Source: a bacterium (lineage in GTDB: Bacteria > Eremiobacterota > Eremiobacteria > Baltobacterales > Baltobacteraceae). Taken from it: a stretch of 18,332 nucleotides of DNA. Every line of letters begins with the position of its first letter. Position 1 is the first letter of the stretch. The DNA is taken from NCBI GenBank assembly GCA_021781095.1, contig JAJXXM010000124.1, forward strand, positions 1 to 18,332, in the 5' to 3' direction. The translations under genes and the position numbers were made by a program. Below are positions 8,108 through 13,449 of the stretch, one piece after another. The notes under the pieces are model-generated. The model searched no databases. It saw only the letters and a list, made by a program, of their open reading frames with translations, and was not told where the DNA came from.

Positions 8108-9257
8108 TCGCCGGTCGCCCGACGCGCAGCCCCAGTGCGAGTGCGATCGCGGCAAAAACGAGCGATTCGATTCCGGCAAACGGGCTTCCCCACCGCGTCA
8201 GCATGCCGGTCGAAATCGGCGGTGCGATGACGCCGGCGACGGAATCGAGCGAGGAGCTGACGCCTAAGACCGTCCCCTGTTCGCGCTCCGAGGCGAGCGC
8301 GCTGATGAGTGCGGTAATGCCGGTATTGGCGAAGCCGACGCCGATGGTGAGGCTCGCGTAGGCGAGCGCGAGCATGACGAGATTGTGAACGAACGGCAAG
8401 AGCGCGAGGGCGGCGACGAGGAGGGCGAGCCCGATGCTCGACATGCGCCGGTCTCCGAATCGCTCCGACGCGCGACCGATCAACACCGCATTTACGAGAA
8501 CGGTGAAGGCGGCGTAGACCGCAAATGCGATGTCGGTTTGAAAGAGCGTGAAGCCGAGTTGCCCCTGCAGATAGAGCGCGATGACGCTGTAGTATCCATA
8601 GAGTGCGAGCGAGAGCGCGAGTTTTTGGCGCAGGATGCGTGCGAGATGCGGGTTGCGCAGCGTGGCGAAGACGTCGCGAAAACCGACGTGCGCTTCGCGA
8701 TCGTCGGGCTTCGGCCTCGATTCGGGAAGCATGAAATACGTCGCCATCAACGTGATGAATTGCAGGCCCGCAGCGGCGAGGAATGGCGCGGGAAAACCGA
8801 AGCGTGCGAATAACAGGCCGCCGCCGACGGGGCCGAAGATCATCGCTCCCGCGAACGTAGCGCCGATATAGCCGAATGCGCGCGCGCGTTCGTTGGGGGC
8901 GACGAGATCTGCGACGTAGGCTTGCGTGATGCTGATATTTCCGCCCGAGAGCCCTTCGATGACGCGCGCGACGAAGACGATCGAGAGATTCGGCGCGAAC
9001 GCCAACATCGTCCAGCCGATCGTCGCACCGATTTGGCTCACGATGAGTACGTGCTTGCGCCCGATCCGATCGGAGGCATTGCCCCAGAGCGGCGCGGCGA
9101 TGAGTTGGCAGAGCGAGAACGTCGTGAAGAGCAAGCCGGCGACGACGGGTGCCGCCCCGAAGTGGGTGACGAAATAGGGGAGCATCGGAAGCAGCATGCT
9201 GAATCCGAGAATATCGATAAACGTGATGCCGAGAATCGGCGCGAGTTTTCGCATCAT
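8085..9257 (-). CDS. Major facilitator superfamily transporter, TetA-like drug exporter type
   Basis: A 390-residue protein with about twelve hydrophobic segments. The start, MMRKLAPILGITFIDILGFSML, and the loop 2-3 motif A (GNASDRIGRKHVL, about residues 59-71) are those of the DHA1/TetA group. GLSGGNISITQAYVAD and the motif C-like GATFAGAMIFGPVGGGLLF lie in helices 4-5. The second half has TLGVSSSLDSVAGVIAPPI-type sequence, as in TCR/Tet proton antiporters. It probably exports a hydrophobic compound in exchange for protons; the substrate cannot be predicted. Two adjacent ATGs (9257 and 9254) are possible starts. There is no adjacent regulator, and its 3' end overlaps the small membrane protein gene on the other strand. 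Confidence 0.93.
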   Translation of the reverse strand: MMRKLAPILGITFIDILGFSMLLPMLPYFVTHFGAAPVVAGLLFTTFSLCQLIAAPLWGNASDRIGRKHVLIVSQIGATIGWTMLAFAPNLSIVFVARVIEGLSGGNISITQAYVADLVAPNERARAFGYIGATFAGAMIFGPVGGGLLFARFGFPAPFLAAAGLQFITLMATYFMLPESRPKPDDREAHVGFRDVFATLRNPHLARILRQKLALSLALYGYYSVIALYLQGQLGFTLFQTDIAFAVYAAFTVLVNAVLIGRASERFGDRRMSSIGLALLVAALALLPFVHNLVMLALAYASLTIGVGFANTGITALISALASEREQGTVLGVSSSLDSVAGVIAPPISTGMLTRWGSPFAGIESLVFAAIALALGLRVGRPAINAPAES

Positions 9258-9363
9258 AGAGCTCTGCGCCTAGGGACACGGAAAGAGCCGCGAAGGCTGC
9301 GCGCCCGCCGACCCGGCTCGCACGGAGGGCGGCGCTGCCGAGGCGCGAATCAAGGCGAGCCGT

Positions 9364-9450
9364 GCCCAGGTGGCGGAATTGGTAGACGCGCTGGTTTCAG
9401 GTATCAGTGGTGGCAACACCGTGGGGGTTCGAGTCCCTTCCTGGGCACCA
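9364..9450 (+). tRNA. tRNA-Leu (anticodon CAG), CCA encoded
   Basis: An 87-base tRNA. The acceptor arms are GCCCAGG (9364-9370) and CCTGGGC (9440-9446), followed by A and an encoded CCA (9448-9450). The D region GGCGGAATTGGTAGACGCG is the bacterial tRNA-Leu type. The anticodon loop is TTCAGGT with CAG at 9398-9400. The long variable arm TGGTGGCAACACC marks a class II tRNA, and the T arm carries GGTTCGAGTCC. It reads CTG codons. Confidence 0.97.
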
Positions 9451-9467
9451 AGCGGCATCGTGGAGTC

Positions 9468-9494
9468 GCGCTCTCTTCGAGTGAGGCGCTTTTT
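9468..9494 (+). terminator. Intrinsic terminator after tRNA-Leu
   Basis: A hairpin with GCGC (9468-9471) pairing to GCGC (9486-9489) and CTC (9473-9475) pairing to GAG (9483-9485), with one bulged T and a seven-base loop. A run of five T follows at 9490-9494. It lies 18 bases after the tRNA CCA end. Confidence 0.7.
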
Positions 9495-9531
9495 CAATAT
9501 GGGCGCGCTTCGCGTCCTTGTCCAAAAATAA

Positions 9532-9552
9532 ACCAGCTGGTAGACTAGTTAT
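9532..9552 (+). promoter_or_regulatory. Candidate vapBC operator and -10 element
   Basis: Two perfect palindromes, ACCAGCTGGT (9532-9541) and ACTAGT (9544-9549), sit directly before the vapB ATG at 9553. The sequence TAGACT (9541-9546) fits the TANNNT -10 pattern six bases before the ATG, and no Shine-Dalgarno sequence is present, so a leaderless transcript is possible. Type II antitoxins usually bind palindromes at this place. The function is inferred. Confidence 0.4.
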
Positions 9553-9804
9553 ATGAAAACCGTTGGGGTATTTGAGGGCAAGACGCGATTCTCGGCACTG
9601 ATCGCCGATTCGCTCAACGGCGAGACGACGATCATTACGAAAAATGGCCGCCCGGTTGCGGAGATCGGACCGGTGAAAAGCGCGATCGCCGAACGCGGCA
9701 AGAGGGCCGCCCAACGCTTGGAGGCGCTGCGGTCGAGACTGGCGGCGGACGGGAAACTCAAGGATCTCGATATCCGGTCGCTCATCGACGAGGGCCGGTC
9801 ATGA
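9553..9804 (+). CDS. VapB-type antitoxin, Phd/YefM family
   Basis: An 83-residue protein. The N-terminal part VGVFEGKTRFSALIADSLNGETTIITKNGRPVAEIGP is a standard Phd/YefM DNA-binding fold, which in this family dimerises and binds the operator. The C-terminal half is charged (KRAAQRLEALRSRLAADGKL), ends in DIRSLIDEGRS, and would be the toxin-binding segment, as in other antitoxins. Its stop overlaps the toxin start by four bases (ATGA at 9801-9804), the usual coupled arrangement. Two palindromes precede the gene and may be the autoregulatory operator. The cassette lies directly after tRNA-Leu, a common place for acquired modules. Confidence 0.93.
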   Translation: MKTVGVFEGKTRFSALIADSLNGETTIITKNGRPVAEIGPVKSAIAERGKRAAQRLEALRSRLAADGKLKDLDIRSLIDEGRS

Positions 9805-10202
9805 TCGTCGTCGACGCGAGCATGGCGCTGCGCTGGGTCCTCGCCGATGAGATCGGCGAGGAAGCGGTTGCGGCGCGTACGTACGTCAGCGAACGCGGCG
9901 GTTTCGTTCCGGGGAACTTTCAAACCGAAGTCGTCAACGGTTTGTTGCAGGCCGAGCGGCGAAAGCGCATCTCCGCAAGTGATGCGTCGGCGGCGATCAC
10001 CGATATTATGGAGCTCTCCTTGACGGTGGAACTTCCCAATCCGCACGTTATCGTATCGAGCGCCCGCGAGTATGGCCTTACCGGCTATGACGCTGCGTAC
10101 CTTGCCCTCGCGCTGCAATCCGGCTTTCCGATTGCAACTGCGGACGAGCGCCTACGCAAGGCCGCGCGTGCTGCGAAAGTGCTTTGGAACTATCGTCGCT
10201 GA
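9801..10202 (+). CDS. VapC-type PIN-domain ribonuclease toxin
   Basis: A 133-residue PIN-domain protein. The acidic residues expected to bind magnesium are visible: D5 in MIVVDAS, E43 in FQTEVVNGL, D97 in TGYDAAYLALA and D115 in IATADERLRKAA. The length is that of typical VapC toxins, which cleave RNA, often initiator tRNA or rRNA, when released from the antitoxin. It begins inside the antitoxin stop codon. It looks intact, with no missing catalytic residue. The RNA target cannot be predicted. Confidence 0.95.
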   Translation: MIVVDASMALRWVLADEIGEEAVAARTYVSERGGFVPGNFQTEVVNGLLQAERRKRISASDASAAITDIMELSLTVELPNPHVIVSSAREYGLTGYDAAYLALALQSGFPIATADERLRKAARAAKVLWNYRR

Positions 10203-10222
10203 ACGCCGTGCCGGCGGCGTTT
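10202..10222 (+). terminator. Weak candidate terminator after vapC
   Basis: AACGCCG (10202-10208) and CGGCGTT (10215-10221) form a seven-bp stem with a six-base loop, starting at the last base of the vapC stop. Only a short T run follows (TTTC). It lies between convergent genes and may serve the + strand transcript. Confidence 0.4.
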
Positions 10223-10229
10223 CGGTCGA

Positions 10230-10526
10230 TTACTGCGAGGGAACCTCGACGTATTCGCGTTCGCCGCTCTGAGGATTGAAGCGGACTTCGACGAGTTTTC
10301 CGCTCGTAGGATCGACGAAGCGCTCCCCGGTCGATTCCCAGCCCGCCGCTTTGCGGTCGACGAGCGGACGATAGCGCGAACGCTCGAACAGCACGGCGAC
10401 CACCACGATCGCGCCGATGAGGAACCACTGGCTCGCCAGCGGCCACAGGAAGTATCCACCGAAAAACAGCGTCGCGCCCGATAAAACGAAGACCGACGCG
10501 GCGAGAATGAGAAAACGTTTCAACAT
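10230..10526 (-). CDS. Small membrane protein with C-terminal soluble tail, unknown function
   Basis: A 98-residue protein. Two hydrophobic helices come first (FLILAASVFVLSGATLFFGGYFLW and WFLIGAIVVVAVLF), then a polar tail with GWESTGERFVDPTSGKLVEVRFNPQSGEREYVEV. The tail pattern, TGERF-DP-SG followed by a V-V-P-TGER-YV repeat, is one I have seen in short uncharacterised bacterial proteins and looks like a small beta-hairpin unit used twice. It starts three bases after the stop of the YbjQ-family gene, so both are in one operon. Its function is not known. Confidence 0.75.
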   Translation of the reverse strand: MLKRFLILAASVFVLSGATLFFGGYFLWPLASQWFLIGAIVVVAVLFERSRYRPLVDRKAAGWESTGERFVDPTSGKLVEVRFNPQSGEREYVEVPSQ

Positions 10527-10529
10527 CGC

Positions 10530-10853
10530 TTACGCCTCCGGCTCGACGACGCAGGCCGTACCGTAGGCGACGACTTCGCTCATCATCTGTCCGAGCTCCG
10601 AGGTATCGAAGCGCATCGCGAGGACCGCATTCGCACCCATCCGTTGGGCGTTCTGCACCATGCGGTCGAGCGCGTGCCGTCGCGCTTCTTCGAGCATCTC
10701 GGTATATTCGGTAATCTCACCGCCGCCGAGCGAGCGCAGCCCGGCTAGAATATTTCCGCCGAGCCCTCGGCTGCGCACGACGAGGCCGAAAACTTGGCCT
10801 TTCATCTCGCGAACGCGATAACCGGCGAGTGTGGGCGTGGTGACGACGAGCAT
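10530..10853 (-). CDS. YbjQ family protein (UPF0145/DUF74, pentameric putative heavy-metal-binding)
   Basis: A 107-residue protein of normal YbjQ length. The family features are present: an N-terminal LVVTTPTLAGYRVREMKGQVFGLVVRSRGLGGNILAGLRSLGGGEITEY segment, then a helix with RHALDRMVQNAQRMGANAVLAMRFDTSEL and the end VVAYGTACVVEP. YbjQ proteins form pentamers; binding of metal has been proposed for the family but the role is not settled. A strong ribosome binding site, GGAGGG, lies six bases before the ATG at 10851-10853. The gene heads a two-gene unit with the small membrane protein. Confidence 0.95.
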   Translation of the reverse strand: MLVVTTPTLAGYRVREMKGQVFGLVVRSRGLGGNILAGLRSLGGGEITEYTEMLEEARRHALDRMVQNAQRMGANAVLAMRFDTSELGQMMSEVVAYGTACVVEPEA

Positions 10854-10916
10854 AAAAAACCCTCCAATCGAGCCTTCTTACTCGCGGCTCGTCCCCGAAG
10901 TTTCTCTCGACCCCGG

Positions 10917-10956
10917 AAAATCATAGGGGAACGACCATTCGATCGTTCCCCTATGA
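10917..10956 (-). terminator. Strong intrinsic terminator: perfect 14-bp inverted repeat with T tract on minus strand
   Basis: TCATAGGGGAACGA (10921-10934) and TCGTTCCCCTATGA (10943-10956) are perfect complements with an eight-base loop. Read on the minus strand the hairpin is followed by TTTT (10920-10917), so it should stop transcription from the small peptide gene at 11070-11228 before ybjQ. No T run follows on the + strand. Confidence 0.65.
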
Positions 10957-10967
10957 CCTGCTGCACT

Positions 10968-11069
10968 CTCCTGAAGGAGGGTTGGGTGCGTGCGGTGGAG
11001 GTCGCTCGCACCCATTTTCCCTCGTCGTCGGCAAGCCGCCGGCGAGGAAACTTTATCGACGTTCCGTCG
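10968..11069 (-). other. Hairpin-rich stretch between the small peptide gene and its terminator
   Basis: Three further stems lie here. CTCC/GGAG has a TGAA loop (10968-10979). GGGTGCG-T-GCG (10984-10994) pairs with CGC-T-CGCACCC (11003-11013) around an eight-base loop. CGACG/CGTCG (11057-11069) lies just after the peptide gene stop. Read on the minus strand this would be a structured 3' untranslated region of about 110 bases. The second stem is followed by ATTTTCCC on the + strand, so it might instead terminate a + strand transcript. Confidence 0.4.
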
Positions 11070-11228
11070 TTAGTTGAGTCGCTTTAAAACGGTCGAGAAA
11101 CCCGAGACGCGCGGGCCCCAACCGCTGAATCCCGTTCCGAACTGCGTCGTTGCAATAACGCGCGTCATCGAGATTACCGGCTCTTTTGCTTCGACTACCG
11201 TGGCGGTAGATTCCGAAGTCGCTTTCAT
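11070..11228 (-). CDS. Putative 52-residue peptide, unknown function
   Basis: A short gene from ATG 11226-11228 to TAA 11070-11072. A good ribosome binding site (AAAGGG) lies six bases before the ATG, which favours this start over a longer in-frame start at 11291. The N-terminal part is polar and acidic (MKATSESTATVVEAKEPVIS). The C-terminal part is rich in Gly, Thr, Ser and aromatic residues (TTQFGTGFSGWGPRVSGFS) and ends in LKRLN. This leader-like and core-like layout recalls precursors of ribosomally made peptides, but no maturation enzyme is seen nearby. A terminator hairpin at 10917-10956 would end its transcript. It could also be a small regulatory or secreted protein. A 76-residue frame overlapping it lacks such a start signal. 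Confidence 0.5.
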   Translation of the reverse strand: MKATSESTATVVEAKEPVISMTRVIATTQFGTGFSGWGPRVSGFSTVLKRLN

Positions 11229-11482
11229 AAATATCCCTTTCAAATTCGTTTCGTTCTGCACGAATCGCAGCGCTAACGTACATCCCCTCATACGCGCGCT
11301 CTACGATATTTGTTTCACCTCGAAAGAATAATTATTGCAGATGAATGAGTGATGAATAACGTGTGACAATCGCACGCAAATGCGGGAAAATTCGTGCAGT
11401 ATAACGCGACGTACGTCTGCGGCCCGCGGCACCGCCGGGATCGCTACCCGCGGCACGCCCTCCGCCCACGCCTTCCCCAGGT
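11229..11482. other. Intergenic region, AT-richer core, no convincing gene
   Basis: The stretch separates the minus-strand peptide gene from the + strand regulator. It holds a perfect ten-base palindrome AATAATTATT (11327-11336) in the most AT-rich part of the window, a TATAAC box at 11400-11405 that could be a -10 element for the regulator, and TCGCTACCC (11441-11449), an inverted copy of part of the repeats at 11565-11573. I see no clear -35 element and no supported coding frame. Confidence 0.4.
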
Positions 11483-11577
11483 ACTCCCCAAAAGAACGGG
11501 GGGAGCGAACCCGGCTCGGCGATCGGTGCTGCCTGACGCGCCCGGGGCGCCCCCAAAAAAGCGGGGGTAGCGAAACG
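11483..11577. repeat. Pair of REP-like imperfect direct repeats upstream of the regulator
   Basis: Two related units lie 65 bases apart. One is CCCC-AAAAGAAC-GGGGGG-AGCGAAC (11486-11510), the other CCCCC-AAAAAAGC-GGGGG-TAGCGAAAC (11550-11576). Each can fold into a short C/G stem with an A-rich loop and is followed by AGCGAA. They resemble REP-type intergenic palindromes that occur in many copies per genome, though no third copy was noticed in this window. Confidence 0.55.
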
Positions 11578-11595
11578 TTGAGGTGGAAGCAAGCG

Positions 11596-11609
11596 TACTA
11601 TAGGTGAGG
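11596..11609 (+). promoter_or_regulatory. Ribosome binding site and possible -10 box of the regulator gene
   Basis: GGTGAGG at 11603-11609 is a good Shine-Dalgarno sequence eight bases before the GTG start at 11618 and decides that start. TACTAT at 11596-11601 fits a -10 element, but it lies so close that the leader would be only about ten bases. Confidence 0.5.
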
Positions 11610-11617
11610 TAACTTTC

Positions 11618-13024
11618 GTGGAACGACTCGTTTTCGGCCCGTTCGAGCTGGACGTGGAGCGGCTGGTCCTCAGCGCGGACGGCACGCAGCTCGCCCTGGG
11701 CCCTAAGGTAGTAGAGACGCTGCTCGCGCTCGCCGAACGTCCGGGCGAGATCCTCGCGAAGCGCGAGCTGCTGGAGCGGATCTGGCCCGAGGGCTTCATC
11801 GAGGAAGCGAGCCTCTCGCAGAATATCTACGTCCTTCGCAAGACGATGCGCGCCCATTGGGAGGGTGACGTTATCGAGACGCTCCCCCGCCGGGGCTACC
11901 GTTTCGTCGCCCCGATCGCTCCGCGGCTCCCGGTCGCCGCAGCCGCAGCGCCGCCGCCCGCCGCCGCAGGGCTCCCCGCCGCCCGTCGCCGCTGGCTACC
12001 CTCGGCCGTCGCCCTTGTGGCGGCGCTCGTGCTCGGGGGGCTCGGCCTTCGCGTGGTCGCGCTCCGAGGCGATGCCCACACCGGCGTTCTGCCGCCGACC
12101 GCACAACGGCTCTACGCGCTCGGCCGGTACTACTGGAACGAGCGAAGCCAGACGAGCTTGTTGCGCAGCCTTTCCTATTTCCATCGCGTCGTCACCCTCG
12201 CGCCCCACGACCCTCGCGGCTACGAGGCGCTCGCCTCCGCCGAGGCGATGATGGGGGACTACGGGTACGGCGTTCCCGCTCGCGATTACGCGGCGGCGAG
12301 CCGCTACGCGAAGATCGCGATCGCACTCGATCCTCGCGCCGGCGAGGCCTATGCCGCGCTCGGAGCGATCGCGCTGGATCGTCGCAATTTTCAGGCGGCG
12401 AACCGTTTGTTGGAGAAGGCCGTGCGTCTCACGCCCAAAGATGCACCCGCGCGTGAATGGCTCGGCATCCTTCGCTTGAACGACGGCGATGCCGCCGCCG
12501 GCTATCGCGATTTACGCGTTGCCGCACGGCTCGATCCGCTCTCCACTGCGACCACGGCGTGGCTCGCTCAGGCCGCGTACTTCGATCGACACTTCCATCA
12601 AGCGATCGCGTACGCGCACCAAGCGCTCGATCTCGATCCGCATCGGTTCGATACGCTGACGACGGTCGGGCTCGCGCAGGAAGCGCTCGGGAAAAACCAT
12701 CTCGCCGCGCTCACCTTCGAATCGTTTTCGAAGCATTGCGCGAGTTGCCGGAACGAAGGCGCGGCCCTCCTCGCCGATCTCTACGCGCGCGAAGGAAAAC
12801 GCGCGCTGGCACGCCGCGAACTCGCGCTCGCTCGCGCCGACGTGCGCGATGTCGGCCGCGACGACCTCGCGTTTGCCTTTGCGGCACTCGGGAAGCGCGG
12901 CAGCGCCTTAGCGATACTCGCGCATGCGGGCACGGCGACGCACCTCGCCTTCGAGATGGATCCGCGCTTCGATACTCTGCGCGGCTTTCCGATCTATCGT
13001 TCCGCACCGCGCGTCTCTTCGTGA
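11618..13024 (+). CDS. CadC/ToxR-like transmembrane transcriptional regulator with winged helix and TPR repeats
   Basis: A 468-residue protein. Residues 1-100 form an OmpR/PhoB-type winged helix (FGPFELDVERLVL, LGPKVVETLLALAERPGEILAKRELLERIWP, SLSQNIYVLRK, VIETLPRRGYRFVAP). A proline/alanine linker (102-122) leads to one membrane helix (about 127-148), and residues 160-440 form TPR-like helix pairs (RGYEALASAEAMMGDY, AGEAYAALGAIALDRRNFQAA, DPHRFDTLTTVGLAQEALGKN). DNA binding would be cytoplasmic and the TPR sensor extracytoplasmic. The TPR part has a CxxC pair (HCASC, C374/C377) that could sense redox state. The first 450 bases use more C/G-ending codons than the TPR half. The stop lies inside the start of the selenoprotein gene (GTGA at 13021-13024), indicating a coupled operon. 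Confidence 0.92.
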   Translation: MERLVFGPFELDVERLVLSADGTQLALGPKVVETLLALAERPGEILAKRELLERIWPEGFIEEASLSQNIYVLRKTMRAHWEGDVIETLPRRGYRFVAPIAPRLPVAAAAAPPPAAAGLPAARRRWLPSAVALVAALVLGGLGLRVVALRGDAHTGVLPPTAQRLYALGRYYWNERSQTSLLRSLSYFHRVVTLAPHDPRGYEALASAEAMMGDYGYGVPARDYAAASRYAKIAIALDPRAGEAYAALGAIALDRRNFQAANRLLEKAVRLTPKDAPAREWLGILRLNDGDAAAGYRDLRVAARLDPLSTATTAWLAQAAYFDRHFHQAIAYAHQALDLDPHRFDTLTTVGLAQEALGKNHLAALTFESFSKHCASCRNEGAALLADLYAREGKRALARRELALARADVRDVGRDDLAFAFAALGKRGSALAILAHAGTATHLAFEMDPRFDTLRGFPIYRSAPRVSS

Positions 13025-13449
13025 GCGAGACGCCGCTCGGCGGCCACCAACGCGCGCGCGCGACGCTCGACGCTCACGTCGCGGCGTTACTCGAGAGCGG
13101 CCGCATCGAACGCCGCACCAAAGAACTCGTCGGCGTGATGGTGGCGTGGCTCAATGCGTGCGAGTATTGAATGGACGTGCACGGCGCTTTGGCAAAGCGT
13201 CTCGGCGTCGAGGAAACGAGCCTCCACGATCTTTCGAATTATGCGACGAGCGCGAACTTTTCGGATATCGAGCGCGCGGCCCTCGCGATAGCCGTCGCGT
13301 TAACGCGCGAACCCCGCGCGCTTCCGGAGAACCTCCGCGCGGCGTTCGTCGCACTCTGCGGTGACGATGGCTTCGAAGAACTCGCCGCGACCGTCGGTCT
13401 CTTTAATTACCTGACGCGGCTGCACAACGCTTGCACGGCGACGCGCTAA
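13021..13449 (+). CDS. AhpD-like (carboxymuconolactone decarboxylase family) selenoprotein with CxxU motif; TGA at 13168-13170 read as selenocysteine
   Basis: If the in-frame TGA at 13168-13170 is read through, the frame from GTG 13021 to TAA 13447-13449 gives a 142-residue protein with clear AhpD-like homology on both sides. KELVGVMVAWLNACEY lies before the TGA, and MDVHGALAKRLGV and FSDIERAALAIAVALT lie after it. The motif is then C47-E-Y-U50 with His54 four residues on and Glu35 twelve residues before Cys47. These match the AhpD catalytic set (Cys130, Cys133, His137, Glu118 in the mycobacterial enzyme), with selenocysteine at the nucleophile. A SECIS-like hairpin follows at 13183-13201. 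AhpD proteins reduce peroxiredoxins or disulfides; this one likely acts as a cytoplasmic thiol/selenol oxidoreductase. It is coupled to the upstream regulator. A true nonsense mutation or sequencing error is the alternative. Confidence 0.85.
13183..13201 (+). promoter_or_regulatory. Candidate bacterial SECIS element
   Basis: GGCGCTTT (13183-13190) pairs with AAAGCGTC (13194-13201), eight pairs including one G-U, around a GGC loop (13191-13193). The loop begins 20 bases after the TGA and has G in its first two positions, in line with the spacing and loop features described for bacterial SECIS elements. SelB with selenocysteyl-tRNA would bind here. Compensated pairing in relatives would be the proof. 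Confidence 0.7.

Noticed and set aside
11053..11283. 76-residue minus-strand frame over the small peptide gene
   Set aside because: No ribosome binding site and no hydrophobic or domain-like pattern; the overlapping 52-residue frame has a better start signal.
11483..11577. CRISPR array
   Set aside because: Only two imperfect, hairpin-forming units with no regular spacers and no cas genes.
12457..13170. 237-residue frame ending at the TGA at 13170
   Set aside because: Its first part is an Arg-rich shadow of the regulator gene; only the last 50 residues, from GTG 13021, are real and belong to the selenoprotein.
13168..13170. TGA as evidence for a recoded genetic code (Gly or Trp)
   Set aside because: TGA ends many genes in this window at normal positions (alaS, VapC, the regulator), so general recoding is excluded.
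13171..13449. Independent 92-residue protein starting at ATG 13171
   Set aside because: It begins in the middle of the AhpD active-site motif and has no ribosome binding site; it is the downstream part of the selenoprotein.
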